This document shows, piece by piece, positions 8,952 to 18,375 of a stretch of 64,000 bases of DNA. The notes below the pieces were generated by a model. It was not told the DNA's origin, did no database searches, and saw only the letters and a list, made by a program, of their open reading frames with translations. The DNA comes from Bacillus sp. BHET2 (GTDB lineage: Bacteria > Bacillota > Bacilli > Bacillales > Bacillaceae_B), in assembly GCF_005938125.1 (NCBI RefSeq), contig NZ_VCQN01000004.1:248001-312000 (forward strand). The letters are read 5' to 3'. Within the stretch, counting starts at the first letter, position 1. Every line of letters starts with the position of its first letter. Both the position numbers and the translations under genes were made by a program.

Positions 8952-9266
8952 TTATAGTGTGTTAAGGAATTCTGTGACTTGCTCCGGTGATTTTGCGTTG
9001 GCGCTGTGCAAGTGAGCGATTTTTTCGCCATTTTTATACACAAGCAGGCTTGGGATACCCATGACATCATATTTTTCCGCGATTTCAGGAAATTCATCTT
9101 TATTGATGTCATACCATTTATATTGATTGAATTCATCCATGATTTCATCGATGAACATGTCCATACGACGGCAATCCGGGCACCAATCTGCATGGAATTT
9201 TACGATGACTGGTTCGGTTGACGCGATTAGATCGTCAAAGGTTTCTTTGTTTTTGATTGATTGCAT
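8952..9266 (-). CDS. Thioredoxin-family protein with CPDC active site
   Basis: Cytosolic thiol-disulfide protein of about 104 residues with a thioredoxin fold. The active site is ADWCPDCRRM; the second residue pair is Pro-Asp instead of the Gly-Pro of canonical thioredoxin, as in YtpP/YdbP-type proteins. The cis-Pro loop MGIPSLLVYKNGE is intact. ATG 9266 (MQSIKNKE) is chosen because GGGAGGT lies eight bases upstream; the longer frame from GTG 9287 lacks a site. It is convergent with the lipase and divergent from the IolW-type dehydrogenase. Confidence 0.85.
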   Translation of the reverse strand: MQSIKNKETFDDLIASTEPVIVKFHADWCPDCRRMDMFIDEIMDEFNQYKWYDINKDEFPEIAEKYDVMGIPSLLVYKNGEKIAHLHSANAKSPEQVTEFLNTL

Positions 9267-9389
9267 GTTGTTAACCTCCCTTTTCACCTTATTTTATACA
9301 AAACGATACCAGGTTGTAAAACGAATCATTTTTCGTCTGATCTTGTACATGATAATATGAGAATACATTTTCAAGGAAAAGGTGACATT

Positions 9390-10433
9390 ATGCAGTCCAT
9401 TAAAGTTGGTTTAGCAGGATACGGTTTTTCAGGGCAAAGCTTTCATCGTCCGTTGCTTTCTCATTTAGAGGAATTTCATATTGGTGCGGTCCTATCTTCT
9501 AATGAAGAAAAGGTATTGAAAGACATCGAGGGAGCAACCGTCGTGTCGTCACTCGATGAGTTACTACAGGAAGATATTGAATTAATTGTGATTACCACTC
9601 CTAATCATCTTCACTATCGCATGATTAAACAATCCCTCTTAGCCGATAAGCATGTGATCGTAGAGAAGCCATTCGTTACGAATAGCAGGGAAGGGGAAGA
9701 GCTCCTGGCATTAGCTAAAGAAAGAGGATTACTTCTTTCCGTCTTTCATAATCGACGATGGGATGCTGACTTTTTAACGATTCAGCAATTATTGAAAGAT
9801 GAAGCACTTGGAGAGATTTATACATATGAGGCCCATTTTGATCGTTTTCGTCCTGTCATTAAAGACAGATGGAAGGAGAACAAAATCGAGGGGGCAGGAG
9901 TGCTGTATGATTTAGGCTCCCATCTGCTGGATCAAGCGCTCACCCTGTTTGGTTCACCACAATGGGTGCAGGCAGATGTCTTCCCTCAACGAGATCCGGA
10001 AAAAGCGGAGGATTACTTCCTTATCACGCTCGGCTATGACGTATTGAGAGTGCAGCTATATTCACGTTCCATCGTACTTGATGCCGGGCCTCGCTATCAG
10101 ATTCATGGACTCAAGGGAAGCTATGTAAAACACGGAATGGATCGCCAAGAAGAGGATTTAAAGGCTGGGAGAAATCCGCTTACTGAAGAGTGGGGAAGAG
10201 AAGACGAAGAGAACTGGGGTGTTCTCACGACAATCAGAGGAGAAGAGATTGTATCGGAAGTCATCCCTTCAGAAAAAGGGGATTATACTCAATTCTACCT
10301 GGGAATCTATCGTGCCTTAAGGGAAAATAATCCCCTTCCGGTTGACCCTGAGGAGGCTTTACAAGTCATAAAGGTAATTGAAGCTTGTAAAGAAAGCGCC
10401 GATAAAAAATGTGTGATTCAATTGAACAAATAG
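9390..10433 (+). CDS. iolW: Gfo/Idh/MocA oxidoreductase, scyllo-inositol dehydrogenase (IolW)-like
   Basis: NAD(P)-dependent dehydrogenase, 347 residues. The Rossmann fold begins IKVGLAGYGFSG, and the family's EKP motif is in HVIVEKPF (catalytic Lys). The sequence closely follows the remembered pattern of B. subtilis IolW (YvaA), an NADPH-dependent scyllo-inositol 2-dehydrogenase: VFHNRRWDADFLTI, LYDLGSHLLDQ, GPRYQIHG and LTTIRG. It starts at ATG 9390 with AAGGAAAAGGTG upstream; the long N-terminal extension back to 9261 is not conserved. No inositol genes are adjacent, so the substrate is inferred only from similarity. Confidence 0.8.
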   Translation: MQSIKVGLAGYGFSGQSFHRPLLSHLEEFHIGAVLSSNEEKVLKDIEGATVVSSLDELLQEDIELIVITTPNHLHYRMIKQSLLADKHVIVEKPFVTNSREGEELLALAKERGLLLSVFHNRRWDADFLTIQQLLKDEALGEIYTYEAHFDRFRPVIKDRWKENKIEGAGVLYDLGSHLLDQALTLFGSPQWVQADVFPQRDPEKAEDYFLITLGYDVLRVQLYSRSIVLDAGPRYQIHGLKGSYVKHGMDRQEEDLKAGRNPLTEEWGREDEENWGVLTTIRGEEIVSEVIPSEKGDYTQFYLGIYRALRENNPLPVDPEEALQVIKVIEACKESADKKCVIQLNK

Positions 10434-10465
10434 AAAGGAAGGCTCTAGTGGGCCTTCCTTTCTTC
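10433..10465. terminator. Bidirectional terminator between iolW and gerC
   Basis: Eleven-base perfect arms (GAAAGGAAGGC / GCCTTCCTTTC) lie between convergent genes. Confidence 0.75.
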
Positions 10466-10467
10466 CT

Positions 10468-11565
10468 TTATTCCACTGTTCCAGCCTCTAAAATTTGTAC
10501 ATCTGCTTCTACCTTGAATTTTACTCGTGGGTAGATGCTTTCATCCCACTCTTTTATATCAAATCCGCGGATCCCATGCTTTTGATTTTGTCCGATCCCG
10601 ATTGGGTCAATGCCTAATTCTTGAAACTCCTTTAGCATTCTTAAACAATTTTCTTCAATTTCTTGTTTCATTGTTTTTTCTACTTTTACCACTTTTTGAG
10701 ACGTTAATTTCTTTCCCGTATATTCCCTTACAATTCCTTTGATTTTGATCTTTATCGTTACTTCAACTGGATCCGACTTATGCTTCACAATAATTTTATG
10801 CCTTGCGCTCAAGCTTGTAACCGAAGCCTCGACTGATTTTTCCGTCCGTCCTTTCTTTTTGCCAAGCTTGATGACATGATTTCCTTCAGCCAGCTTATCG
10901 ACCATTATTTTAAAGAAGAACAAATCTTTTGCTGGGATCTTCTTTACCATCTTATCGTTTTCGAATAGCGCCATTCCTGAAATTTCCACACTCTCCTCGG
11001 AAAGTTGTTTTATCATTGGGAGATAAGGAGTTTGTCCGTCCTGAAAATAATCAAAAAGGAATAGATGTAAATTGGTTTCAGGCAATTCCCTTCTGGTGAT
11101 GTTGTGGTGGATAAGGTTAGAAAGGTAGGTTCCATTCCCTCTTTGTCCATAGTTTCCTTTAATGAGTTCACCCGCGTCTCCTTCAGCTACAGTCAAGTAT
11201 AGCCTCGCCCCAACACTTGCATCCCTTTGTAGGGAATCTCCGACGTCAATGATTCCTTTCTTTGCGAGCTTTTCACCGATTATTACGACATCCAAGCTTC
11301 CCCGTACGAGGGGTTGTTGAGAGCGCCTTTCCAATTTTTCAAGGACTTCACGTGTGGAGGATGCTTCAGCTGAGAGAGTTCCATTTTGAATGGATTTATC
11401 CGCTGAATAGATTGGGAATAGGGCAGTCCCTCTGATTTCAGTTTCGCTTACATAGTCATAAGCCTTCCCGGTTTCGATGTATAAGTCATCCAAAATTTCC
11501 CTTTCCACACAACCAGATACAAGTAGGGGACAAAGAAGAAAAAGTATGATAGAAAATCGTTTCAT
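10468..11565 (-). CDS. Spore germination receptor C subunit (GerAC/GerBC-type lipoprotein)
   Basis: Lipoprotein subunit of a nutrient germinant receptor, anchored in the spore inner membrane. A lipoprotein signal peptide with lipobox LVSGC (lipidated Cys19) is followed by a Ger(x)C body: REILDDLYIE near the N-terminus and a C-terminal IDPIGIGQ-KHG-DIKEWDE segment. Length 365 is usual. It is the last gene of a leftward A-B-C operon, and its ATG overlaps the stop of the B gene by four bases (translational coupling). The germinant recognised cannot be told from this subunit. Confidence 0.92.
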   Translation of the reverse strand: MKRFSIILFLLCPLLVSGCVEREILDDLYIETGKAYDYVSETEIRGTALFPIYSADKSIQNGTLSAEASSTREVLEKLERRSQQPLVRGSLDVVIIGEKLAKKGIIDVGDSLQRDASVGARLYLTVAEGDAGELIKGNYGQRGNGTYLSNLIHHNITRRELPETNLHLFLFDYFQDGQTPYLPMIKQLSEESVEISGMALFENDKMVKKIPAKDLFFFKIMVDKLAEGNHVIKLGKKKGRTEKSVEASVTSLSARHKIIVKHKSDPVEVTIKIKIKGIVREYTGKKLTSQKVVKVEKTMKQEIEENCLRMLKEFQELGIDPIGIGQNQKHGIRGFDIKEWDESIYPRVKFKVEADVQILEAGTVE

Positions 11566-12650
11566 TGTTTTTGCTTCACCTTCTTTATAATGATCACAAG
11601 GACTAAGAGGATAGGTATGTAATAGAAGTTGAAATAAAACCCGATCTTTCCTGAAATATCATTTAAGAAGTTAACCTGTTTGCGGTCCGATATAAACGTT
11701 AAAGTACATAAACATAAGATACAGATCATCATTAGGGTGTACTTATGCTTTATAGGAGTAATTCGCTTCAAGGTCCTGCTGGCACACCATACGGATATGC
11801 ATACGTTAGGCAGTATGACTAAACACCAATTGGCGATGCCGATATACTCAAAACGCTCAACAAAAGGCATCTCAACTATTTTCCACATGGAGAGCGTAGC
11901 CCAGACCGTTTTTTCCAATTGCTTTTGACTGAAAAAGGAAAATGAAATGAGGGCAATGATGGTGTAGACCGTAGTTGTTGTGAAAAGTGCCCAATGTGCA
12001 TATTTTTGAGACTTTTTCGCATCTTTGATAAAAGGATAAATCATTAAGATTGATTCATAGCCAAGATAAGTTAAGGACATATTTTTCGTGGCAATTAAAA
12101 TATCTTTTAGTGAGTGATCAAAAACGGGCAAGATATTCCGGAAATCAGCGTATTTAAATGTAAATATGAACGTTAAGGCAAGATAACTGGGCAGGATCGT
12201 TCCGAAAAAAGCGGTCCCCGTTACAGTCCTTACACCTCCATTTACAAGGTAGTAAACAAGGAATAGAAACAAAAGAGCGAAAATAAAGGTGCTTAATTCA
12301 GGATACATCCATACCTGAAGGACCTCGATATATGTTCGTAAAATCGTCACCACAAGCAAACTGAAATAGATGACATAAAACAGACTGAAAAGTTTCCCAA
12401 TCCATTTACCGAAGACGAGAGTATGGGCGGAAACTAGATCACCATCTGCTTTATCGAGAATTATATACATGAATACCATCAGAACATGAGTGAGGATTCC
12501 GGCTAAAATGACCGCTATCCATCCATCGTACCCTGCGTTCATGGAGATGATTCTTTGAAATCCGAGTACACCTGCGCCAACCTGAATGGAATGTACCAAG
12601 AAAAACACGAGAAACGGTGATATTTTTCTTCTGTCAGGAACCGGCTGCAT
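11562..12650 (-). CDS. Spore germination receptor B subunit (GerAB-type permease)
   Basis: Integral membrane subunit related to the APC amino-acid transporter superfamily, about ten predicted helices. In this family it carries the germinant-binding pocket. The N-terminal ISPFLVFFLVHSIQVGAGVLGFQR stretch is the typical first helix with its unwound Gly motif. ATG 12650 is used because GGAGGTGATG precedes it by seven bases; an upstream in-frame ATG at 12671 overlaps the A gene but has no RBS. It is coupled at both ends to the A and C genes. Confidence 0.92.
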   Translation of the reverse strand: MQPVPDRRKISPFLVFFLVHSIQVGAGVLGFQRIISMNAGYDGWIAVILAGILTHVLMVFMYIILDKADGDLVSAHTLVFGKWIGKLFSLFYVIYFSLLVVTILRTYIEVLQVWMYPELSTFIFALLFLFLVYYLVNGGVRTVTGTAFFGTILPSYLALTFIFTFKYADFRNILPVFDHSLKDILIATKNMSLTYLGYESILMIYPFIKDAKKSQKYAHWALFTTTTVYTIIALISFSFFSQKQLEKTVWATLSMWKIVEMPFVERFEYIGIANWCLVILPNVCISVWCASRTLKRITPIKHKYTLMMICILCLCTLTFISDRKQVNFLNDISGKIGFYFNFYYIPILLVLVIIIKKVKQKQ

Positions 12651-12667
12651 GTCATCACCTCCAATCT

Positions 12668-14173
12668 TCATTCGTCGATATCAACCTTTTTCTTCCCTTC
12701 AGAGGGGCGGAATCTGGCTGGTTTATTGGTCCTTAAAAACTCCGGTCGACTCGCTTGTTTATTAAAAGGGAATCGAATGAGGGCATCTTTTAAATCCTTT
12801 ATTCTCGGTGGATAAAGAGGCTCCAAAAATGGTCTTCCTAAAGATGTTAATTGCAGCAGATGACCCATCAGCAAACAGAAACAAAATACGATGCCCACCA
12901 ATCCCCATAGTTGTGCGAAAAATATGAACGGAAATCGTAATATCCGGATCGTATTACCCATCCGGTAGACCGGTGTCGTAAAGGAAGCGAGCGCTGCCAA
13001 GGCAACTAAGATGAGGAGAACATTACTTGTTAAACCTGCCTCGACGGACGCTGTTCCAATAACGATCCCGCCAACGATACCGATCGTTTGGCCGACCTTG
13101 GTGGGAAGGCGTGCCCCTGCTTCTCGTAATAACTCAATCGTTAACTCTAAGAATAATGCCTCTAAAATCGGGGGCAATGGAATTTCCTGACGGGACGTAA
13201 TAAGAGTCGCCATTAGATCCTTTGGAATCAGTTCATAATGATAGGTTAACGCTGCCACATAAATTGGTGTAATCAAGATAGAAAACGCGACAGCAAAAAC
13301 ACGAACTAGACGTAAGAAGGAAGAGATATAGAAATTCAAGAAATAATCCTCATATGCATTAAAGAACTCTACCAAAGTAGTAGGGCCAATCAGGGCATGC
13401 GGTGATCCATCCACCATCACAGCCACTTTCCCTTCAACCAATACGGATGCGACACGATCCGGTCTTTCAGAGTCTAAAAGCTGGGGAAAGGGGGAGTAGC
13501 CATTATCGGCAATGATCTGTTCAATAAATGAACTATCAATGATCTGATCGAAATCAATTGCCCGGAGTCGTTGTCGCATCGTATTCACATTCGCTTCATC
13601 CACCAAACCGTCAAGGTAAATCAGGACGACTCTCGTGTGCGTCAGTTTCCCTATATTAAACTCTTCTACTAATAACTCTTTAATCGGCAATCGTTTCCGG
13701 ATCAGGTTCAGATTGTCACTGAGAGACTCAACAAAGGCTTCTTTCGGACCTACGACACTGAATTCTACTTCAGGTTGAGATACTTGCCTTCCGATCTTGT
13801 TTTTCGTCGCAATGAACGCAAACTTTCGATTTGAGGCATCCATAGTCAGCAACGTGTAGCCATTATAAAGTTTCTGTTCAATCTGCGTTTCATCTGTAGA
13901 AACTTGAATATCCAATATTGGCACAAGCATTTTTAAATCATCAAAAGAATGGAAATCTTTCGATAGCAACGAGGGAAGGAGATCCTCTTGAAGAATTTTC
14001 CCGTCAATGATTGTGGTAATAAAATGTAAACTGAACTTTGCCCCCGTATGAGGATTTTTATAGAAGGCTTGTTTATAATCAGCGGATTTTTCTGCTTCTT
14101 GCTTTAGACTTTCATACGATTGTTTTTTTTGATTATTGTCTGTGCTTTTCTTGTTCTTAAAGAATGACAACAT
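12668..14173 (-). CDS. Spore germination receptor A subunit (GerAA-type)
   Basis: First gene of the germinant-receptor operon, 501 residues. The A subunits form the oligomeric ion channel of GerA-type receptors. A Lys/Asn/Gln-rich cytosolic N-domain of about 250 residues is followed by membrane helices, with family segments PTTLVEFFNAYEDY, the Pro/Leu-rich IPLPPILEALFLELTIELLREAG and GNTIRILRFPF. The A-B-C order matches gerA, gerB and ynd operons rather than the A-C-B order of gerK. Expression is expected in the forespore (sigma G), although no clear sigma G promoter was identified. The upstream GAGGGATT ribosome site is adequate. Confidence 0.93.
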   Translation of the reverse strand: MLSFFKNKKSTDNNQKKQSYESLKQEAEKSADYKQAFYKNPHTGAKFSLHFITTIIDGKILQEDLLPSLLSKDFHSFDDLKMLVPILDIQVSTDETQIEQKLYNGYTLLTMDASNRKFAFIATKNKIGRQVSQPEVEFSVVGPKEAFVESLSDNLNLIRKRLPIKELLVEEFNIGKLTHTRVVLIYLDGLVDEANVNTMRQRLRAIDFDQIIDSSFIEQIIADNGYSPFPQLLDSERPDRVASVLVEGKVAVMVDGSPHALIGPTTLVEFFNAYEDYFLNFYISSFLRLVRVFAVAFSILITPIYVAALTYHYELIPKDLMATLITSRQEIPLPPILEALFLELTIELLREAGARLPTKVGQTIGIVGGIVIGTASVEAGLTSNVLLILVALAALASFTTPVYRMGNTIRILRFPFIFFAQLWGLVGIVFCFCLLMGHLLQLTSLGRPFLEPLYPPRIKDLKDALIRFPFNKQASRPEFLRTNKPARFRPSEGKKKVDIDE

Positions 14174-14258
14174 ACTAATCCCTCATGTTCGATGTTTAGT
14201 CTATCCTCTAGTGTTTCCGAAAACAGAAGAATTATGAAAGATATGGAACTTTAGAATC

Positions 14259-14299
14259 CAAAAAAAAATGCCTGGAAGGGATATATCCCTTCCAGGCAT
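14259..14299 (-). terminator. Terminator of iron-siderophore binding-protein gene
   Basis: Fourteen-base perfect arms (14268-14281 and 14286-14299, core GCCTGGAAGGGA) with a 4-nt loop. Read leftward, a run of at least eight T residues follows. Confidence 0.9.
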
Positions 14300-14315
14300 G
14301 TCTTTTCTACAGAAG

Positions 14316-15272
14316 TTATTCCTGATCCAGGAAAAACTTCTCGATATCATCGAGCATTTCATTTGCTGCAATTACGCCGCCTGCTGTATTCCAGATAGCA
14401 TCATTTACTTCATGCACTTGATCTTGTTTTGCTACTTCAAGGTTTTGGAATAGAGGGTCGTTGATCCATTCTTCAGCCAATTTATTCGCTTCTCCATCAC
14501 CTGTTTCGTAGTTGAAGTAAAATAATACATCTCCATCCATTGCCGGTATGCGTTCTTTCGTGACGCCTTTTTCAGCAAAGTCGTCGACATCCTGACCTTC
14601 AGGACGGGCAAATCCTAACTGATCAAGGATGACACCTGAAAATGTATCTTTATGGTAAATGCGTACATCTCCGGACATAAAACGAACCATTGATACTTTT
14701 TGATTTAACTTATCTCCAAGCTTGCTCTTTAGATCTTCAATGCGTTGGTCATAAGAAGCGAGTACCTCTTGGCCTTTTTCTTCTTTATTTAACGCCTTTG
14801 CATATAATTCGAAGTTTTCCTTCCAGTTTCCTCGTAGGGTTTCGGCCATGACAGTAGGTGCGATTTCTTTCAGCTGGTTGTATTGCTCTTCCTGGCGCAT
14901 TTTATTTCCAATGATCAGGTCAGGCTGAAGTTTCGCAATCGCTTCAACGTTTAGTTCACTTTCTGTCCCGACTACTTCAACATCTTTCATTTTATCAGCG
15001 ATATGGTCATACCAAGGATCACCTGTCCACGATTGAACGGCCCCGACTGGCGTAACGCCCATAGAAAGCAGGGCCTCGGTTCCTTCATTGGTCAAGATAA
15101 CGACCTTCTTAGGTGTTCCTTTTATTTCTGTCGTACCCATTGCATGTTCCACTGTGTATGAATCTTCTTTCATATCATTTCCTGATTCTTTCTTTTCCTC
15201 TTTGTTGCCACAAGCGGCTAGAAAGAGGAGGGTAGAGATAAGTAGTAAAGATAATAAGTTTCTTAATTTCAT
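14316..15272 (-). CDS. Iron-siderophore ABC transporter substrate-binding lipoprotein
   Basis: Cell-surface lipoprotein delivering ferric siderophore to the divergent permease/ATPase genes. The signal peptide ends in lipobox FLAAC (Cys21). The mature part shows the helical-backbone FecB/FepB fold: TPKKVVILTNEGTEALLSMGVTPVGA, LNVEAIAKLQPDLIIGN and GDVLFYFNYETGDG. Length 318 is normal. Divergence from a FecCD permease pair, with Fur-box-like sites in between, resembles B. subtilis yfiY/yfiZ-yfhA. The actual siderophore (hydroxamate, citrate-hydroxamate or catecholate) is not readable from sequence. Confidence 0.92.
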   Translation of the reverse strand: MKLRNLLSLLLISTLLFLAACGNKEEKKESGNDMKEDSYTVEHAMGTTEIKGTPKKVVILTNEGTEALLSMGVTPVGAVQSWTGDPWYDHIADKMKDVEVVGTESELNVEAIAKLQPDLIIGNKMRQEEQYNQLKEIAPTVMAETLRGNWKENFELYAKALNKEEKGQEVLASYDQRIEDLKSKLGDKLNQKVSMVRFMSGDVRIYHKDTFSGVILDQLGFARPEGQDVDDFAEKGVTKERIPAMDGDVLFYFNYETGDGEANKLAEEWINDPLFQNLEVAKQDQVHEVNDAIWNTAGGVIAANEMLDDIEKFFLDQE

Positions 15273-15298
15273 ATGTATATCCTCCTGAATTTTTTAGT

Positions 15299-15313
15299 TG
15301 ATAATGGTTATCA
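15299..15313. promoter_or_regulatory. Fur box (binding-protein side)
   Basis: TGATAATGGTTATCA matches the 7-1-7 Fur consensus (TGATAAT-N-ATTATCA) at 14 of 15 positions counting the free centre. It is 26 bp upstream of the binding-protein ATG, where it would block transcription when iron is plentiful. Confidence 0.8.
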
Positions 15314-15362
15314 ATTACACTCATAATAGTAGTTGAGAAGGTTTTCAATGTCAACACCTAAT

Positions 15363-15377
15363 TGATAATGATTTTCA
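15363..15377. promoter_or_regulatory. Fur box (permease side)
   Basis: TGATAATGATTTTCA matches the 7-1-7 Fur consensus with one change. It is extended by a partial further half-site (AAATCATT). The site is about 120 bp before the permease operon start. Confidence 0.75.
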
Positions 15378-15495
15378 AAATCATTGACGGTTGTTTCACT
15401 CTTCTTTAAAATAGTATGGGAAGAGTCGCATGGAATTGTATAAATGAAATTCCTTTTCTTAATGGTTTCTTAAGAAAAAGAAAGGTTAGCACAAT

Positions 15496-16482
15496 ATGAA
15501 AACTCACAAACAGTTTATTTTTTTTATAGGAACATTCCTTCTTCTGATTGGGTGTATAGGAATAAGTATTGTTTACGGATACACGGATACGTCTTGGAAG
15601 GTTGCTTTCGAGGCTTTTACTAATCCAACGGGTTCAACAGAGCATATCGTTCTCCAGACGATCCGTTTGCCCAGGGCACTGATTGCAGCAACGGTAGGGG
15701 CTTCCCTTGCCATTTCAGGTGTGCTGATGCAAACCTTAACCAAGAATCCCCTGGCTTCACCAGGTATATTCGGAATCAATGCTGGCGGAGCTTTCATGGT
15801 GGTCGTAGCGGTTACGTTATTTGGCGTAACGAGTCTTCAATCATTTACGTGGCTGGCATTTTCAGGCGCTGGTTTAGCCGCAGTCGGCGTGTATGTCATA
15901 AGCTCAGTCGGGAATAAAGGCTTGACTCCGATGAAACTTACGTTAGCTGGTGCTGCCATCACAGCCATGTTTTCTTCCTTCACCCAAGGGTTGCTCGTAC
16001 TGAATGAGGCGGCTTTGGAACAGGTATTATTCTGGCTTGCTGGATCTGTGCAAGGAAGAAGCCTTGAGCTGTTATATGGAGTATTTCCTTATATAGCGGG
16101 TGGTTGGATCCTCGCTCTCATCATAGCTGGTAAGATGAATATACTTGCCATGGGGGAAGATGTCGCCAAAGGGCTTGGGCTTAAAACAAACTTGTTCAAG
16201 TTTGTTGCATTATTGGTCGTTGTTCTCTTAGCGGGGGGATCCGTGGCCGTTGCCGGTCCTATCGGCTTTATCGGAATTGTGATCCCTCATCTTGCAAGAA
16301 AGATTATCGGAGTGGATCACCGATGGCTGATCCCTTACGCAGGACTCCTCGGAGCGATCTTATTGTTGGCCGCTGATATTGGAGCCCGCTACATTATCAT
16401 GCCCCAGGAAGTACCGGTTGGTGTTATGACCGCCATCATTGGTGCACCATTCTTTGTGTACGTTGCCAGGAAGGGGTTTTAA
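15496..16482 (+). CDS. FecCD-family iron-siderophore permease, first subunit
   Basis: Membrane permease of a type II (BtuCD-like) importer with about nine to ten helices, 328 residues. Family segments seen are RLPRALIAATVGASLAISG, GFIGIVIPHLARKIIG (ATPase-contacting loop) and the C-terminal PQEVPVGVMTAIIGAPFFVYVARK. It is the first gene of a five-gene rightward operon, with the next permease only three bases downstream. It probably forms a heterodimer with that second permease, as in YfiZ/YfhA. Regulation by iron through the upstream Fur boxes is inferred. Confidence 0.93.
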   Translation: MKTHKQFIFFIGTFLLLIGCIGISIVYGYTDTSWKVAFEAFTNPTGSTEHIVLQTIRLPRALIAATVGASLAISGVLMQTLTKNPLASPGIFGINAGGAFMVVVAVTLFGVTSLQSFTWLAFSGAGLAAVGVYVISSVGNKGLTPMKLTLAGAAITAMFSSFTQGLLVLNEAALEQVLFWLAGSVQGRSLELLYGVFPYIAGGWILALIIAGKMNILAMGEDVAKGLGLKTNLFKFVALLVVVLLAGGSVAVAGPIGFIGIVIPHLARKIIGVDHRWLIPYAGLLGAILLLAADIGARYIIMPQEVPVGVMTAIIGAPFFVYVARKGF

Positions 16483-16485
16483 CAA

Positions 16486-17541
16486 ATGAATCGATTCATA
16501 GGAAAACGTTGGCTTCGGGATCGGGTTTCCATACTCGTCGATTTATCAGCGATGAAAAAAGGAATGATCCTTTGCATGATTACACTGTTTGTGCTCATCA
16601 TGAGCACAGGGATTGGTGATATGAAAATTGCACCGTGGAATGTGATCAGTGTTTTCTTTGGTGGTGGGACAAGCTTGGAACAGCTTGTGGTGACGTCTTT
16701 TCGACTTCCCAGAATCCTCATTGCACTGCTTTCTGGGATGGCTTTAGCTGTTGCAGGAGGGATCCTTCAGGGGATGATTCGAAACCCATTGGCTTCTCCT
16801 GATATTATCGGGATTACAGGGGGAGCGGGAGCAGCGGTCGTTGCATTCCTGACTTTATTCAGCAATGATGACAATTCACTGATGGTCAGTATTAAATGGC
16901 TTCCGGTTGCTGCTTTTCTCGGTGCTGCAGTCATTGCATTTTTAGTTTATTTTTTAGCTTGGCGAAAAGGGGTATCTCCTGTTAGACTCGTGCTAATCGG
17001 GATTGGCATCTCAGCTTTGACTCAAGCGTTGACGACATTGCTGATGATTCTCGGTCCTATTTACCGGGCTTCTCAGGCAAATATATGGATTACAGGTACG
17101 GTGAACGGATCGGATTGGCAGGATGTATGGATGCTACTTCCGTGGAGCCTGGCATTTATTCTGTTAAGCTTCTTAATCACCCGTCAACTGAATATACAGG
17201 AACTAGGCGAAGAAATCGCCACAAGTGTAGGAGGGAATGTTCAGCGACAACGCTTCTTTCTTCTTCTCATGTCAACAGCATTGGTAGGCGGAGCGGTTGC
17301 CTTTGCAGGAGGAATCGGCTTTGTAGGCTTAATGGCACCTCATATGGCAAGAAGAATGGTAGGATCTTCATTCGGTGCCTTGCTTCCGACTGCTGCTCTC
17401 ATTGGCGGAATTCTCGTGATGGTAGCAGATTTAATTGGCCGTACATTATTCCTGCCCTTGGAAGTTCCAGCAGGAGTATTTACGGCAGCGATCGGAGCAC
17501 CGTACTTTATCTACTTATTATTTAAAACAAGAAATTCTTAA
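16486..17541 (+). CDS. FecCD-family iron-siderophore permease, second subunit
   Basis: Second permease subunit, 351 residues, with the same fold as its upstream partner. It shows RLPRILIALLSGMALAVAG, GFVGLMAPHMARRMVG (coupling loop) and PLEVPAGVFTAAIGAPYFIYLL. The N-terminus carries an extra basic stretch (NRFIGKRWLRDRVS) before the first helix. It follows the first permease after three bases, and the ATPase gene follows after fifteen. Confidence 0.93.
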   Translation: MNRFIGKRWLRDRVSILVDLSAMKKGMILCMITLFVLIMSTGIGDMKIAPWNVISVFFGGGTSLEQLVVTSFRLPRILIALLSGMALAVAGGILQGMIRNPLASPDIIGITGGAGAAVVAFLTLFSNDDNSLMVSIKWLPVAAFLGAAVIAFLVYFLAWRKGVSPVRLVLIGIGISALTQALTTLLMILGPIYRASQANIWITGTVNGSDWQDVWMLLPWSLAFILLSFLITRQLNIQELGEEIATSVGGNVQRQRFFLLLMSTALVGGAVAFAGGIGFVGLMAPHMARRMVGSSFGALLPTAALIGGILVMVADLIGRTLFLPLEVPAGVFTAAIGAPYFIYLLFKTRNS

Positions 17542-17556
17542 AGGAGTTGGCCATAT

Positions 17557-18375
17557 ATGAGTGAAGGATTACAAACGAAGGATTTAACTCTATCTTACGG
17601 GGAACGGACGATCATTGATGAATTGACTATCGACATTCCACAGGGGGAAATTTCGGTCTTTATCGGTGGAAATGGATGTGGTAAATCCACGCTTCTCCGC
17701 TCCATTGCCAGATTACTTAAACCGAAACAGGGGTCAGTTCTGTTGGATGGAGAGGCAATCTCACGTTTATCCACGAAAGAAGTCGCTCGAAAAATGGCCA
17801 TTCTTCCTCAATCACCAACGGCACCTGAGGGGTTGACGGTCCTGCAACTGGTCAAGCAGGGGCGTTATCCTCACCAGACATGGCTCAATACTTGGTCCCA
17901 TAAAGATGAAGAAATTGTCCAGGATGCACTGAAGGCTACGAAGATGGAAGAGCTCCAGCATAGAAAAGTTGATGAACTATCAGGTGGCCAGAGACAGCGT
18001 GCGTGGATAGCCCTTACACTCGCTCAGGATACCGATATCATTCTATTGGATGAACCAACCACTTATCTTGATTTGACACATCAAATTGAAATCCTTGACT
18101 TATTATTCGAGCTCAATGAGAAAGAGGAGAGGACAATCGTCATGGTTCTTCACGACCTTAACTTAGCGTGCCGGTATGCTCATAATATTGTGGCGATACG
18201 GGATAAACAGATCTATGCACAAGGGAAGCCTGAAGATGTGATCAGCTGTGAACTCGTGAAAAATGTGTTTGATATGGACTGTCAAGTATCACGGGATCCA
18301 CTATTCGGGACGCCATTATGCATCCCATTCGGGAAGGGACGTTGCATTTTGAATTCCGTGGGTGAGACGGGATGA
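17557..18375 (+). CDS. yusV: Iron-siderophore ABC transporter ATPase (YusV/FecE-type)
   Basis: Cytosolic ATPase energising the adjacent permeases. Walker A is GGNGCGKST (residues 37-45), the signature is LSGGQRQRAWIA, Walker B is IILLDEPTTYLD and the switch His is in VLHDLNLA. In B. subtilis, YusV serves several siderophore importers and lies beside yusU, as here (with one gene between), which supports the name. Its stop overlaps the start of the ferric-reductase gene by four bases. Confidence 0.93.
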   Translation: MSEGLQTKDLTLSYGERTIIDELTIDIPQGEISVFIGGNGCGKSTLLRSIARLLKPKQGSVLLDGEAISRLSTKEVARKMAILPQSPTAPEGLTVLQLVKQGRYPHQTWLNTWSHKDEEIVQDALKATKMEELQHRKVDELSGGQRQRAWIALTLAQDTDIILLDEPTTYLDLTHQIEILDLLFELNEKEERTIVMVLHDLNLACRYAHNIVAIRDKQIYAQGKPEDVISCELVKNVFDMDCQVSRDPLFGTPLCIPFGKGRCILNSVGETG